A stretch of DNA of 64,000 nt from Streptomyces uncialis (GCF_036250755.1 NZ_CP109583.1:7682001-7746000); one strand, 5' to 3'. Counted from the stretch's first letter, positions 1 to 11,798 are shown. The notes: generated by a model from the letters alone, not told the origin. Numbers and translations are program-made.

Positions 1-441
1 ACCATCTCCAAACTCGCGGTCCTCTTCGGCATGATGGAACCGCTGCGCGCGCGGGTGCGCGACGGGATGCCCGTGTACGGCACCTGCGCGGGCATGATCA
101 TGCTGGCAGGCAGGATCCTCGACCCGCGTTCGGGCCAGGAGACCTTCGGCGGTATCGACATGACCGTGCGCCGTAACGCCTTCGGGCGGCAGAACGAGTC
201 GTTCGAGGCCGCGGTCGCCGTCAAGGGCGTGCCCGGGGAGCCCGTGGAGGGTGTCTTCATCCGCGCTCCCTGGGTGGAGTCCGTCGGGGCGGGCGCCGAG
301 GTGCTGGCCGAGCACGGCGGGCACATCGTCGCCGTGCGCCAGGGCAACGTCCTGGCCACGTCGTTCCATCCGGAGCTGACGGGCGATCACCGGGTGCACG
401 CCCTCTTCGTCGCGATGGCGACGGCCGCCGTCACCCGCTGA
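1..441 (+). CDS. pdxT: PdxT, glutaminase subunit of PLP synthase (5' end outside window)
   Basis: Class I glutamine amidotransferase that hydrolyses glutamine and passes ammonia to PdxS to make pyridoxal 5'-phosphate in the cytoplasm. Frame 1 is open from the first base, so the start and the first part of the gene lie outside the window. About 146 C-terminal residues are visible. The nucleophile motif [10 protein letters not shown] and the catalytic His-Glu motif [10 protein letters not shown] are both present, as is the RAPWVE segment typical of PdxT. A strong hairpin follows the stop codon. pdxS would be expected just upstream. Identity is secure. Confidence 0.95.
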   Translation, partial: TISKLAVLFGMMEPLRARVRDGMPVYGTCAGMIMLAGRILDPRSGQETFGGIDMTVRRNAFGRQNESFEAAVAVKGVPGEPVEGVFIRAPWVESVGAGAEVLAEHGGHIVAVRQGNVLATSFHPELTGDHRVHALFVAMATAAVTR

Positions 442-446
442 CGGCC

Positions 447-479
447 GCACCGGGGCACCCGACGCGGTGCGCCCGGTGC
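447..479 (+). terminator. Hairpin terminator after pdxT
   Basis: Inverted repeat GCACCGGG (447-454) / CCCGGTGC (472-479) with an inner GCAC/GTGC stem and an 8-base loop. It lies 6 bases after the pdxT stop. It has no T-tract, as is common for Streptomyces terminators. Confidence 0.6.
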
Positions 480-495
480 GCGAGATACGGGCGGC

Positions 496-514
496 GCGAT
501 CCTTGTAGGATCGC
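496..514 (+). promoter_or_regulatory. yebC promoter -10 inside a perfect palindrome
   Basis: GCGATCCT (496-503) and AGGATCGC (507-514) form a perfect 8-bp inverted repeat around TGT. The right arm overlaps TAGGAT (506-511), a good TAnnnT -10 box. This could be an operator over the yebC promoter or a small hairpin. No convincing -35 was seen. Confidence 0.45.
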
Positions 515-556
515 TGGCGTTCGTACGGAGATGGGTTACGCGAAGGAGACAGGCAG

Positions 557-1309
557 ATGTCCGGCCACTCTAAATGGGCCACGACGAAGCACAAGAAGGC
601 CGTGATCGACGCCAAACGCGGCAAGCTCTTCGCGAAGCTGATCAAGAACGTCGAGGTCGCCGCCCGGATGGGCGGTGTCGACCTCGAAGGCAACCCGACG
701 CTGTACGACGCCGTGCAGAAGGCCAAGAAGCAGTCGGTGCCCAACAAGAACATCGACTCCGCGATCAAGCGCGGTGGTGGCCTTGAGGCCGGTGGCGCCG
801 ACTACGAGACGATCATGTACGAGGGCTACGGCCCCAACGGTGTCGCGGTCCTCATCGAGTGCCTCACCGACAACCGCAACCGCGCCGCCTCGGACGTGCG
901 CGTGGCGATGACCCGCAACGGCGGCTCCATGGCCGACCCGGGCTCGGTGTCGTACCTGTTCCACCGCAAGGGCGTCGTCCTGGTGCCCAAGGGCGAGCTC
1001 AGCGAGGACGATGTGCTCGGAGCCGTCCTCGACGCGGGCGCCGAGGAGGTCAACGACCTCGGTGAGTCCTTCGAGGTGCTCAGCGAGGCGTCCGACATGG
1101 TCGCGGTGCGCACCGCCCTCCAGGACGCGGGCATCGACTACGACTCCGCCGAGGCCAACTTCGTCCCGACCATGCAGGTCGAGCTGGACGAGGAGGGCGC
1201 GCGGAAGATCTTCAAGCTGATCGACGCCCTGGAGGACAGCGACGACGTGCAGAACGTCTTCGCCAACTTCGACGTCCCCGACGACGTGATGGAGAAGGTC
1301 GACGCCTGA
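557..1309 (+). CDS. yebC: YebC/PmpR family protein
   Basis: A 250-residue member of the YebC/TACO1 family, described in the literature as a DNA-binding regulator and, for some members, as a ribosome-associated factor that relieves translational stalling. The start [14 protein letters not shown] is the family hallmark and follows a strong ribosome site (GAAGGAGA). The protein is full length and ends in an acidic tail. It sits just upstream of ruvCAB, a very common pairing, but is separated from ruvC by a strong hairpin, so the two may not be fully cotranscribed. Confidence 0.93.
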   Translation: MSGHSKWATTKHKKAVIDAKRGKLFAKLIKNVEVAARMGGVDLEGNPTLYDAVQKAKKQSVPNKNIDSAIKRGGGLEAGGADYETIMYEGYGPNGVAVLIECLTDNRNRAASDVRVAMTRNGGSMADPGSVSYLFHRKGVVLVPKGELSEDDVLGAVLDAGAEEVNDLGESFEVLSEASDMVAVRTALQDAGIDYDSAEANFVPTMQVELDEEGARKIFKLIDALEDSDDVQNVFANFDVPDDVMEKVDA

Positions 1310-1328
1310 CGCGCCGGACCCACCCGCG

Positions 1329-1366
1329 GGACGGGCCGCCGGGGAGCCCTCCCCGCCGGCCCGTCC
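1329..1366 (+). terminator. Hairpin terminator between yebC and ruvC
   Basis: A 16-bp stem with one mismatch (1329-1344 pairs with 1351-1366) around a 6-base loop, 20 bases after the yebC stop. Confidence 0.65.
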
Positions 1367-1436
1367 GTGCGTCGGCCCCGATTGTCGGTGGGAGCCGATA
1401 GCCTGCGTGAACAGGTGAGCGAAGGGAGCGGTCGGG

Positions 1437-1982
1437 GTGCGTGTACTGGGGGTGGACCCCGGGCTGACCCGCTGCGGGGTCGGGGTGGTCGAGGGCGTCG
1501 CGGGGCGGCAGCTCACCATGATCGGCGTCGGAGTGGTGCGGACGCCCGCCGACGCCGAGCTGGGGCAGCGGCTCGTCGCCATCGAGCAGGGCATCGAGCG
1601 CTGGCTGGACGAGCACGACCCGCAGTACGTCGCCGTGGAGCGCGTCTTCAGCCAGCACAACGTCACCACGGTGATGGGCACCGCCCAGGCCAGCGCCGTC
1701 GCGATGCTCTGCGCCGCCCGCCGCGGGCTGCCCGTCGCCCTGCACACCCCCAGCGAGGTCAAGGCCGCCGTCACCGGCAGCGGCCGGGCCGACAAGGCGC
1801 AGGTGGGCGCGATGGTCACCCGGCTGCTGCGGCTCGACGCCCCGCCCCGCCCCGCCGACGCGGCCGACGCCCTCGCCCTCGCCATCTGCCACATCTGGCG
1901 CGGCCCCGCGGTCAACCGCCTCCAGCAGGCGCACGACGAGGCCCGCCGTGCCCGCCCCCTCGCCCGGAAGGTCACCCGATGA
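1437..1982 (+). CDS. ruvC: RuvC, Holliday junction resolvase
   Basis: Endonuclease that cuts Holliday junctions symmetrically, working with RuvAB in recombinational repair. It has 181 residues. The four acidic metal-binding residues expected of RuvC are visible as D7 ([10 protein letters not shown]), E68 (AVERVFSQ), D141 and D144 ([11 protein letters not shown]). The GTG start places the GVDPGL strand at the N-terminus as in all RuvCs. The stop overlaps the ruvA start (ATGA), so translation is probably coupled. A possible -10 TAGCCT lies at 1399-1404. Confidence 0.96.
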   Translation: MRVLGVDPGLTRCGVGVVEGVAGRQLTMIGVGVVRTPADAELGQRLVAIEQGIERWLDEHDPQYVAVERVFSQHNVTTVMGTAQASAVAMLCAARRGLPVALHTPSEVKAAVTGSGRADKAQVGAMVTRLLRLDAPPRPADAADALALAICHIWRGPAVNRLQQAHDEARRARPLARKVTR

Positions 1983-2584
1983 TCGCCTTCGTCAGCGGAC
2001 CCGTCGCAGCCCTCGCCCCCGACGCGGCCGTGGTCGAGGTCGGCGGCCTCGGCATCGCCGTGCAGTGCGCGCCGAACACCCTCGCCACGCTCCGCGTCGG
2101 CACCCCCGCCCGTATCGCGACCTCGCTGGTCGTCCGCGAGGACTCGCTGACGCTGTACGGCTTCGCCGACGACGACGAGCGCCAGACGTTCGAGCTGCTC
2201 CAGACCGCGAGCGGCGTCGGCCCCCGGCTCGCCCAGGCCATGCTCGCCGTGCACAGCCCGGACACCCTGCGCAGGGCGGTCGCCACCGCCGACGAGAAGA
2301 CGCTCGTCGCCGTGCCCGGTATCGGCAAGAAGGGCGCCCAGAAGCTGCTGCTGGAGCTGAAGGACCGCCTCGGCGCCCCCCGGGGCACCGCCCCGGTCGC
2401 CGCCGCCGCGGTCAGCGGCTGGCGCGACCAGCTCCACGCCGCCCTGATCGGCCTCGGCTACGCGGGCCGCGAGGCCGACGAGGCGGTCGCCGCCGTGACC
2501 CCGCAGGCCGAGGCCGCCGACGGCACCCCCCAGGTGGGCCCGCTCCTGAAGGCCGCGCTCCAGACCCTCAACCGGACCCGCTGA
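1979..2584 (+). CDS. ruvA: RuvA, Holliday junction DNA-binding subunit
   Basis: A 201-residue tetramerising protein that binds four-way junctions and loads RuvB for branch migration. The N-terminal OB fold ([10 protein letters not shown]...) is followed by paired helix-hairpin-helix motifs ([13 protein letters not shown] and [16 protein letters not shown]). A small C-terminal RuvB-contacting domain ends in [10 protein letters not shown]. The ATG was chosen because it overlaps the ruvC stop as ATGA and gives the standard length. The frame stays open far upstream, but that part overlaps ruvC and is not coding. Confidence 0.96.
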   Translation: MIAFVSGPVAALAPDAAVVEVGGLGIAVQCAPNTLATLRVGTPARIATSLVVREDSLTLYGFADDDERQTFELLQTASGVGPRLAQAMLAVHSPDTLRRAVATADEKTLVAVPGIGKKGAQKLLLELKDRLGAPRGTAPVAAAAVSGWRDQLHAALIGLGYAGREADEAVAAVTPQAEAADGTPQVGPLLKAALQTLNRTR

Positions 2585-2636
2585 GCGCCCCCGCACCGCC
2601 GCCCCCCGCCCCACCGAACCGCGAGGCACACACCTG

Positions 2637-3728
2637 ATGAACCGGGACGACACGACCGACGAGGCGCCCGACACCGAGGCCGACCGGCTCGTGGGCGCGT
2701 CCGCGGACCGTGAGGACCAGGCCGTGGAGGCCGCGCTGCGGCCCAAGGACCTGGACGAGTTCATCGGCCAGGAGAAGGTCCGCGAGCAGCTCGACCTCGT
2801 CCTGCGGGCGGCCCGCGCGCGCGGCGCCACCGCCGACCACGTCCTGCTCTCCGGCGCCCCCGGCCTCGGCAAGACCACCCTCTCCATGATCATCGCGGCC
2901 GAGATGGAGGCCCCGATCCGGATCACCAGCGGCCCCGCCATCCAGCACGCGGGCGACCTCGCCTCGATCCTCTCGTCCCTCCAGGAGGGCGAGGTCCTCT
3001 TCCTCGACGAGATCCACCGGATGTCGCGGCCCGCCGAGGAGATGCTCTACATGGCGATGGAGGACTTCCGGGTCGACGTGATCGTCGGCAAGGGCCCCGG
3101 CGCCACCGCGATCCCGCTGGAGCTGCCGCCCTTCACCCTGGTCGGCGCCACCACCCGCGCCGGGCTGCTGCCCCCGCCGCTGCGCGACCGCTTCGGATTC
3201 ACCGCGCACATGGAGTTCTACGAGCCCGCCGAGCTGGAGCGGGTCGTGCACCGCTCCGCCGGACTGCTCGACGTGGAGATCGACACCGCCGGCGCCGCCG
3301 AGATCGCCGGCCGCTCCCGCGGCACCCCCCGGATCGCCAACCGGCTGCTGCGCCGGGTGCGGGACTACGCCCAGGTCAAGGCCGACGGGGTGATCGACCG
3401 CGAGATCGCGCGGGCCGCCCTGCGGGTGTACGAGGTGGACGCGCGCGGACTCGACCGGCTGGACCGCGGTGTCCTGGAGGCCCTGCTGAAGCTCTTCGGC
3501 GGTGGCCCGGTCGGTCTGTCCACGCTGGCCGTGGCGGTGGGGGAGGAGCGGGAGACCGTCGAGGAGGTCGCGGAGCCGTTCCTGGTCCGGGAGGGACTGC
3601 TGGCGCGCACACCCCGTGGCCGGGTGGCCACGCCCGCCGCGTGGGCGCATCTGGGACTGACGGCTCCTGAGCGGGCCCCCGGCGGTTTCGCGGGCGGAAT
3701 CGGACAACAGGACCTGTTCGGGGCGTGA
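2637..3728 (+). CDS. ruvB: RuvB, branch migration helicase
   Basis: AAA+ motor of the RuvAB complex, 363 residues. It shows Walker [10 protein letters not shown], Walker [11 protein letters not shown], sensor 1 VGATTRAG and the arginine finger region LRDRFG. A winged-helix DNA-binding domain follows ([16 protein letters not shown] near the C-terminus). An acidic N-terminal extension of about 30 residues precedes [12 protein letters not shown], which is usual in actinobacteria. It starts 52 bp after ruvA and is the third gene of the ruvCAB operon. Confidence 0.97.
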   Translation: MNRDDTTDEAPDTEADRLVGASADREDQAVEAALRPKDLDEFIGQEKVREQLDLVLRAARARGATADHVLLSGAPGLGKTTLSMIIAAEMEAPIRITSGPAIQHAGDLASILSSLQEGEVLFLDEIHRMSRPAEEMLYMAMEDFRVDVIVGKGPGATAIPLELPPFTLVGATTRAGLLPPPLRDRFGFTAHMEFYEPAELERVVHRSAGLLDVEIDTAGAAEIAGRSRGTPRIANRLLRRVRDYAQVKADGVIDREIARAALRVYEVDARGLDRLDRGVLEALLKLFGGGPVGLSTLAVAVGEERETVEEVAEPFLVREGLLARTPRGRVATPAAWAHLGLTAPERAPGGFAGGIGQQDLFGA

Positions 3729-3775
3729 CGGCGCGCGCTCACCCCGGGCCGGGAACCCCGGTGCCATGCTGAGCG

Positions 3776-3805
3776 TTGTTCCATGAGCGCGGACTCGCTT
3801 AGACT
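3776..3805 (+). promoter_or_regulatory. Promoter for the yajC-secDF group
   Basis: TTGTTC (3776-3781) and TAGACT (3800-3805) are separated by 18 bp and lie about 95 bp before yajC. They match the Streptomyces housekeeping promoter pattern. Confidence 0.5.
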
Positions 3806-3897
3806 CCGCCGATGCCCCCCTTATCGGGACGGCGATCACACACCCCCAACGATCAGGCCGCTCAGCAGCGGCGGTCCCTTGAAGGAAGTTCCGACCC

Positions 3898-4401
3898 GTG
3901 AGTCTCGTGACCCTCCTCCCGTTCATCGTGCTCATCGGGGCCATGTTCCTGATGACCCGGTCTGCGAAGAAGAAGCAGCAGCAGGCCGTCCAGATGCGGG
4001 ACCAGATGCAGCCCGGATCAGGTGTCCGCACGATCGGTGGCCTGTACGCCACCGTCAAGGAGGTCAGTGACGACACGGTCCTCGTCGAGGCCGCCCCCGG
4101 CGTCCATCTGATCTTCGCCAAGAACGCCATCGGCGCCGTGCTGGACGACGACGAGTACAACCGTCTCGTCCACGGCACCGAGTTCTCCGACGACGACGCC
4201 GACGAGATCACCGGCTCCGCCGTCCCCGACGACGCCTCCTCCCTCACCGAGGCCGACGGCGCCGGTCCCCGGATCGACCTCGGCAAGTCCGACGCCGAGG
4301 CCAAGGACAAGCCGGACACCGAGGACACGCCGGCCGCCCAGGCCGAGCGGCCGGCCGACGCCGAGCCGAAGAAGACCGACGGCGAGTCGGACGCGAAGTA
4401 G
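3898..4401 (+). CDS. yajC: YajC, Sec translocon accessory subunit
   Basis: A single-span membrane protein that associates with SecDF and SecYEG. It has 167 residues: a hydrophobic N-terminal segment (about residues 2-18), a basic KKKQQQAVQMRDQ stretch, the conserved GVRTIGGLYATVKEV core, and a long acidic disordered tail rich in Asp, Glu and Ala. The GTG start follows GAAGGAAG. The order yajC-secD-secF is the classic arrangement. A complex hairpin after the stop could trim transcription before secD. Confidence 0.93.
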   Translation: MSLVTLLPFIVLIGAMFLMTRSAKKKQQQAVQMRDQMQPGSGVRTIGGLYATVKEVSDDTVLVEAAPGVHLIFAKNAIGAVLDDDEYNRLVHGTEFSDDDADEITGSAVPDDASSLTEADGAGPRIDLGKSDAEAKDKPDTEDTPAAQAERPADAEPKKTDGESDAK

Positions 4402-4406
4402 TCACG

Positions 4407-4450
4407 CCCGGGAGTCCCGCCGAGACCGCTCACGAGCGGCGGCTCCCGGG
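4407..4450 (+). terminator. Branched hairpin between yajC and secD
   Basis: Outer stem CCCGGGAG (4407-4414) / CTCCCGGG (4443-4450) encloses an inner CCGCTC/GAGCGG hairpin (4426-4439). It is probably a partial terminator or an RNA-stability element inside the operon. Confidence 0.5.
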
Positions 4451-4542
4451 TCGTGCTGGCTTCACGCCGCATCTCTCCACACCAGTGACCGGCCGTCGGC
4501 GCCCGACCCGCGTGGGACGGCTGGAGAGGGAGAAACGACAAG

Positions 4543-6354
4543 GTGGCAGCACCCAAGAAGGGCCGTAAGCCGAGCGCACAGGGCAGGCCGGGGCGCACGC
4601 TGGTCCTGACCCTGATCGCCATGGTGGCGCTCACCGGGGGAATGTTCCTTTCGGGGCACACTACTCCGCGGCTCGGGATCGACCTCGCCGGTGGTACGAG
4701 CATCACGCTCAAGGCGAAGAACGAACCCGGTCAGAAGAACGCGGTCAACAAGACCAACATGGAAACCGCCGTCGGCATCATCGAGCGGCGGGTGAACGGT
4801 CTCGGTGTCTCCGAGGCCGAGGTGCAGACCCAGGGCAACGACAACATCATCGTCAACATCCCCAAGGGGACCGACGAGGAGTCCGCCCGTGAGCAGGTCG
4901 GCACGACCGCGAAGCTGGCGTTCCGCCCGGTGCTCGCCGGGATGCCCGCGGTAGCGGGCGGCGAGGCCACCCCCAAGCCGTCGCCCAGCACCTCCGGTGA
5001 GAAGGCCGAGGGCGACAAGAAGGACAAGGGCGCCAAGGCCGAGCCGTCCGGCTCGACCTCCGCCGACCCCCCGGGTTCGCCGTCCCCGTCGGCCACCACC
5101 CAGGGCCGCGCGGTCACCAGTGGTCTCGCCGCCCAGGACGAGACCCCAGCCCCCAGCGGTTCCACGAACCCCGGTTCGTCCGCGCCCAGCGGCAGCCCCT
5201 CCGCCGTGGCCCCCGAGGCCCCCGCGGCGGCCCCCGGCATCCCCGCAGACCTCCAGAAGAAGCTCGAAGCGCTCGACTGCTCCACCGCCCCTGCCCGCGC
5301 CGACGCGGGCTCCAAGGCCGGCGTGGCGAAGAACGGCGAGAGCATCGTCTCCTGTGACCCGGAGTCCCAGTTCAAGTACGCGCTGGGGCCGGTCGCCGTC
5401 GAGGGCAAGCGGATCAAGGAAGCCAGCGCGGCCATCGACCCCCGGGGTGTCGAGGGCTGGATCGTGCAGATGACCTTCGACGGCAAGGGCGCCGACCAGT
5501 TCGGCGACATCACCGGTCAGCTCGCCGCCAAGCCCGCCCCCGAGAACCAGTTCGCGATCGTCCTCGACGGTGAGATCGTCTCCGCGCCGTCCGTGAGCAC
5601 CGCGATCTCCGGTGGCAACGCCCAGATCTCCGGTGGCTTCAACCAGAAGTCCGCCGAGGCGCTCGGCAACATGCTCTCGTACGGTGCCCTGCCGCTCACG
5701 TTCGAGGAGCAGAGCGTCACCACCGTCACCGCCGCGCTCGGCGGGGAGCAGCTCGAAGCGGGTCTCATCGCCGGTGCCATCGGTCTGGCGCTCGTCGTGA
5801 TCTACCTCGTCGTGTACTACCGCGGTCTGGCGCTGATCGCGATCGCCTCCCTGCTGCTGTCCGCGGCGCTGACCTATGTGCTGATGTCGCTGCTCGGCCC
5901 GGCCATCGGCTTCGCGCTGAACCTGCCGGCCGTCTGCGGCGCGATCGTCGCCATCGGTATCACAGCCGACTCGTTCATCGTGTTCTTCGAACGGGTACGG
6001 GACGAGGTCCGTGAGGGCCGCACGCTGCGTCCCGCCGTCCAGCGCGGCTGGCCCCGCGCCCGGCGCACCATCCTGGTCTCGGACTTCGTGTCCTTCCTCG
6101 CCGCCGCGGTGCTCTTCGTGGTCACGGTCGGCAAGGTCCAGGGCTTCGCGTTCACGCTGGGTCTGACCACCCTGCTGGACGTGTTCGTGGTGTTCTTCTT
6201 CACCAAGCCGCTGCTGACCCTGGCCGCCCGTTCCAAGTTCTTCTCGGACGGTCACCCCTGGTCCGGCTTCGACCCGAAGCGGCTCGGCGTCAAGCCCCCG
6301 GTCCGCCGCTCCCGTCGCCCCGTCGCCCCGCTGACCGACCCGAAGGAGGCGTGA
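4543..6354 (+). CDS. secD: SecD, protein export membrane protein
   Basis: RND-type subunit that uses the proton gradient to drive late steps of Sec export. It has 603 residues. The first membrane span is at about 19-36, followed by the LGIDLAGGTSITL motif and then a large extracytoplasmic domain. Five clustered spans start near residue 405 (AIGLALVVIYLVVYYRGLA onward) and include the conserved TADSFIVFFERVRDEV segment. An inserted Ser/Pro/Ala/Gly-rich linker of roughly 100 residues (about 145-245) sits in the outer domain, making the protein longer than the enteric type. The GTG start follows GGAGAGGGAG. The secF start is one base after the stop. Confidence 0.96.
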   Translation: MAAPKKGRKPSAQGRPGRTLVLTLIAMVALTGGMFLSGHTTPRLGIDLAGGTSITLKAKNEPGQKNAVNKTNMETAVGIIERRVNGLGVSEAEVQTQGNDNIIVNIPKGTDEESAREQVGTTAKLAFRPVLAGMPAVAGGEATPKPSPSTSGEKAEGDKKDKGAKAEPSGSTSADPPGSPSPSATTQGRAVTSGLAAQDETPAPSGSTNPGSSAPSGSPSAVAPEAPAAAPGIPADLQKKLEALDCSTAPARADAGSKAGVAKNGESIVSCDPESQFKYALGPVAVEGKRIKEASAAIDPRGVEGWIVQMTFDGKGADQFGDITGQLAAKPAPENQFAIVLDGEIVSAPSVSTAISGGNAQISGGFNQKSAEALGNMLSYGALPLTFEEQSVTTVTAALGGEQLEAGLIAGAIGLALVVIYLVVYYRGLALIAIASLLLSAALTYVLMSLLGPAIGFALNLPAVCGAIVAIGITADSFIVFFERVRDEVREGRTLRPAVQRGWPRARRTILVSDFVSFLAAAVLFVVTVGKVQGFAFTLGLTTLLDVFVVFFFTKPLLTLAARSKFFSDGHPWSGFDPKRLGVKPPVRRSRRPVAPLTDPKEA

Positions 6355-6355
6355 C

Positions 6356-7477
6356 ATGTCGCGACTCGGCGAACTTGGCGCCAAGCTGTACCGCGGTGAG
6401 GTCGGCTACGACTTCGTCGGCAAGCGCACGTTCTGGTACGGCGTCTCGATACTGATCACCATCGCGGCGATCGTGGGCCTCGGGGTGCGCGGTCTCAACA
6501 TGGGCATCGAGTTCCAGGGCGGCGCCGTCTTCACCACGCCGAAGACGAGCGTGTCCGCCGGCCAGGCGGAGAAGGTCGCCGAGGAGGCGGCCGGGCACGA
6601 CGCGATCGTGCAGGAGCTCGGCACCGGTGGTCTGCGTATCCAGATCAGCAACGTCGACACCACCAAGGCCGACCAGATCCGTCCCATGCTCGCCAAGGAA
6701 CTGAACGTCGACCCGAAGGTGATCAACGCCGAGCTCGTCGGTCCGAGCTGGGGCGAGCAGATCGCCAACAAGGCGTGGACCGGTCTCGCGGTGTTCATGA
6801 TCCTGGTGGTGATCTATCTCGCCATCGCCTTCGAGTGGCGGATGGCGCTGGCCGCGCTGATCGCCCTGATCCACGACCTCACCATCACCGTGGGTGTCTA
6901 CGCCCTCGTCGGCTTCGAGGTGACCCCGGGTACCGTCATCGGTCTGCTGACGATCCTCGGCTACTCGCTGTACGACACGGTGGTGGTCTTCGACTCGCTC
7001 AAGGAACAGTCGAAGGACCTCGCCAAACAGACCCAGTTCACCTACAGCGAGGTCGCCAACCGCTCCATCAACAGCACCCTGGTGCGGTCGATCAACACCA
7101 CGGTCGTCGCGCTGCTGCCGGTCGCCGGTCTGCTGTTCATCGGTGGCGGTGTCCTGGGCGCGGGCATGCTCAACGACATCTCCCTGTCGCTGTTCGTCGG
7201 CCTCGCGGCCGGTGCCTACTCGTCGATCTTCATCGCCACGCCGCTCGTCGCCGACTTCAAGGAGCGCGAGCCGCAGATGAAGGCCCTCAAGAAGCGGGTC
7301 CTCGCCAAGCGCGCGCAGGCCGCCCGTGACGAGCGGGTCCCCGGTGAGCAGGGCGACGACGAGGGTGACCCGCAGGACGTCCTGCCGGGTGAGGCGCAGG
7401 CCGCCGTCGTCGGCCCGCGTACCCAGCCGCCGTCCCGTGGCCGTGGCCGCGGCCGTCCGTCGGGCAAGCGCCGATGA
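6356..7477 (+). CDS. secF: SecF, protein export membrane protein
   Basis: Partner of SecD in the SecDF export motor, 373 residues. One span near residues 25-45 is followed by the GIEFQGGAVF motif, a short outer domain and five C-terminal spans. The conserved segment LTILGYSLYDTVVVFDSLKE is present. The C-terminus is a basic, disordered tail ([15 protein letters not shown]). The gene follows secD by one base, and its own stop overlaps the apt start as ATGA. Confidence 0.96.
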   Translation: MSRLGELGAKLYRGEVGYDFVGKRTFWYGVSILITIAAIVGLGVRGLNMGIEFQGGAVFTTPKTSVSAGQAEKVAEEAAGHDAIVQELGTGGLRIQISNVDTTKADQIRPMLAKELNVDPKVINAELVGPSWGEQIANKAWTGLAVFMILVVIYLAIAFEWRMALAALIALIHDLTITVGVYALVGFEVTPGTVIGLLTILGYSLYDTVVVFDSLKEQSKDLAKQTQFTYSEVANRSINSTLVRSINTTVVALLPVAGLLFIGGGVLGAGMLNDISLSLFVGLAAGAYSSIFIATPLVADFKEREPQMKALKKRVLAKRAQAARDERVPGEQGDDEGDPQDVLPGEAQAAVVGPRTQPPSRGRGRGRPSGKRR

Positions 7478-8013
7478 CCGGGATCCGCGAGCTGCTGCTG
7501 AGCCGTATCCGCGATGTGCAGGACTATCCGGAGCCGGGCGTGGTGTTCAAGGACATCACCCCGCTGCTCGCGGACCCGGCCGCGTTCACGGCGCTGACGG
7601 ACAGCCTGGCGGAGTTCACCGTCCGCCACGGGGCCACCAAGGTCGTGGGCCTGGAGGCCCGTGGCTTCATCCTGGGGGCCCCGGTGGCGGTGCGCGCGGG
7701 TGTCGGCTTCATCCCCGTCCGCAAGGCGGGGAAGCTGCCCGGTGCGACGCTCAGCCAGGCGTACGCCCTGGAGTACGGCACCGCGGAGATCGAGGTGCAC
7801 GCCGAGGACCTCAGCCCGGGCGACCGGGTCATGGTCATCGACGACGTCCTCGCGACGGGCGGCACCGCCGAGGCGTCGCTGTCGCTGATCCGCCGGGCCG
7901 GCGCCCAGGTCGCGGGGGTCGCCGTCCTGATGGAGCTGGGCTTCCTGGACGGCCGGGCCCGGCTGGAGGCGGCGCTGGACGGCGCTCCGCTGGAGGCACT
8001 GATCAAGGTCTGA
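7474..8013 (+). CDS. apt: Adenine phosphoribosyltransferase
   Basis: Salvages adenine to AMP using PRPP, in the cytoplasm. It has 179 residues. The PRPP-binding motif VMVIDDVLATGGTAEA is intact, and the family segment VVGLEARGFILGAPVA is present. It overlaps secF by 4 bp (ATGA). In many actinobacteria apt lies directly before relA, but here a small secreted-protein gene separates them. A repeat and hairpin follow the stop. Confidence 0.96.
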   Translation: MTGIRELLLSRIRDVQDYPEPGVVFKDITPLLADPAAFTALTDSLAEFTVRHGATKVVGLEARGFILGAPVAVRAGVGFIPVRKAGKLPGATLSQAYALEYGTAEIEVHAEDLSPGDRVMVIDDVLATGGTAEASLSLIRRAGAQVAGVAVLMELGFLDGRARLEAALDGAPLEALIKV

Positions 8014-8017
8014 CCGT

Positions 8018-8054
8018 ACGAAGGTGCACGAAGGTGCACGAAGGTGCACGAAGG
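8018..8054. repeat. Tandem 10-bp repeat after apt
   Basis: Unit ACGAAGGTGC occurs three times without change (8018-8027, 8028-8037, 8038-8047), then a partial fourth copy runs into the terminator stem. Confidence 0.85.
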
Positions 8055-8092
8055 CGCTCCGGGAAGGAATTCCCGGGGCGCCTTCTTCGTGC
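8046..8092 (+). terminator. apt terminator
   Basis: GAAGGCGC (8050-8057) pairs with GCGCCTTC (8078-8085), with an inner CCGGG/CCCGG stem. The outer GCACGAAG/CTTCGTGC arms extend the hairpin, one arm being supplied by the tandem repeat. Confidence 0.7.
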
Positions 8093-8371
8093 CCGGTGAA
8101 GAGAGTTTTCCGGCCACTCCCAATGGTGGGGGAATAAACGGGCGGTGGTATTCGCCTGGCGGATATCAACTCCCGTCATCTGGTGGACGACCCGTGGTGG
8201 GTTAAGAAAACATGCAGGTCAGAGCGGATGTCAGCCCTGTAATGTTGAAACGGATAACGGAATTGGGAAGTGGCTCAAATGTTCCTCAAGTCGCTTGGTG
8301 GCCGAAGTGAATACCGGCCATGATCTGAGGCGACCCACCCCGCAAGGGGAATGAAAAAACGGAGGAACACC
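8093..8371 (+). promoter_or_regulatory. Lower-GC leader of the small secreted protein gene
   Basis: A noncoding stretch visibly richer in A/T than its neighbours, with runs such as GTTTTC, AATAAACG and AAGAAAAC. It must hold the promoter of the gene starting at 8372. No -35/-10 pair stood out clearly, and no RNA family was recognised. Confidence 0.4.
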
Positions 8372-8812
8372 ATGCAGCTTTCCCGAAAGCTCGCCACCGG
8401 CGCGCTGACCCTGGTCTCCGTGGCCACGATGTCGTCCCTGGCCTCTCCCGCCGGCGCGGCCCAGCCCGCGCCGAAGGCGGAGAAGCCGGTCGAGATCACC
8501 CTCACCGCCGTCCCCGACGTCGGCGCCCAGTGCGGCGGCGACTGGAAGCGCGCGGTCGGCGTCCCGCTCCGCTGGAAGAAGATCACCTCCAACTGCTCGA
8601 CCTGGGGGAGCCCCAGCTACAAGGCCGCCTACCAGTGGAAGGCCGAGCGCGGCGCGCCCTGCATCAAGGTGAAGGGCTTCCAGAACGGCCGTGAGAAGTG
8701 GTTCAACGCCGGCTGCGGCCGCAGCGGCCAGATCCGCAATGTGCCGTGGGGCAACGTCGCCGCCAAGAAGGCGATCCAGGTGAAGGGCGCCTCGCTCTTC
8801 CGCTGGCGCTGA
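8372..8812 (+). CDS. Small secreted protein with four cysteines, function unknown
   Basis: Not recognised. The ATG at 8372 follows a perfect GGAGGA site; an earlier in-frame ATG (8351) lacks one. The 146-residue product has a typical Sec signal peptide: basic start QLSRK, hydrophobic core [12 protein letters not shown], and probable cleavage after SPAGAA near residue 30. The mature part, about 115 residues, is basic, rich in Trp and Lys, and has four cysteines (AQCGGDW, SNCSTW, APCIKV, AGCGRSG), which would allow two disulfides. It sits alone between apt and relA with a lower-GC leader and its own strong terminator, which suggests acquisition into a conserved locus. It could be a small toxin, inhibitor or structural exoprotein; none is supported. 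Confidence 0.85.
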   Translation: MQLSRKLATGALTLVSVATMSSLASPAGAAQPAPKAEKPVEITLTAVPDVGAQCGGDWKRAVGVPLRWKKITSNCSTWGSPSYKAAYQWKAERGAPCIKVKGFQNGREKWFNAGCGRSGQIRNVPWGNVAAKKAIQVKGASLFRWR

Positions 8813-8911
8813 TCACCCCGTCCGCCGGCCGCTGACCACGTGCCGACGGACGGACACCCACGGGGTACGACGGGGCACCGCTGATCCGCGGGCCTCGCAC
8901 AGCACACATGA

Positions 8912-8940
8912 GACGGGCCCGGAGGAATTCCGGGCCCGTC
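8912..8940 (+). terminator. Terminator of the secreted protein gene
   Basis: A perfect 11-bp stem, 8912-8922 with 8930-8940, around a 7-base loop. It insulates relA from the upstream gene. Confidence 0.8.
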
Positions 8941-9218
8941 CCTTGCGTTCCACCGCTCCCAGGCTGTCCGATGGACGGCACGGGTCACCCGACCCGCGAC
9001 GGCCCACCGGCCGCGGTCCCGCCCGCGCACCACGCCCGCGAGCCCCCGGCACCGGGCCGTCACCCCCCCCGCCCCGGACACCCGGGCCCGGCGGCCCCGG
9101 TCCGGGGAGCCGCCCGGTCCCGGCCCCGAGGCGCACAAGGGGAGGACACGGCCCAGGGTCGATACCATGGGCCTTCCGGGGCCCGACCCAGGGACCCGGA
9201 AGCGCACGAGGAGCGCAC

Positions 9219-11798
<2,580 letters not shown>

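Noticed and set aside
8943..9218. Extended relA start at ATG 8943
   Set aside because: It lies 3 bases past a terminator hairpin, has no ribosome site and adds unconserved Pro/Arg-rich residues.
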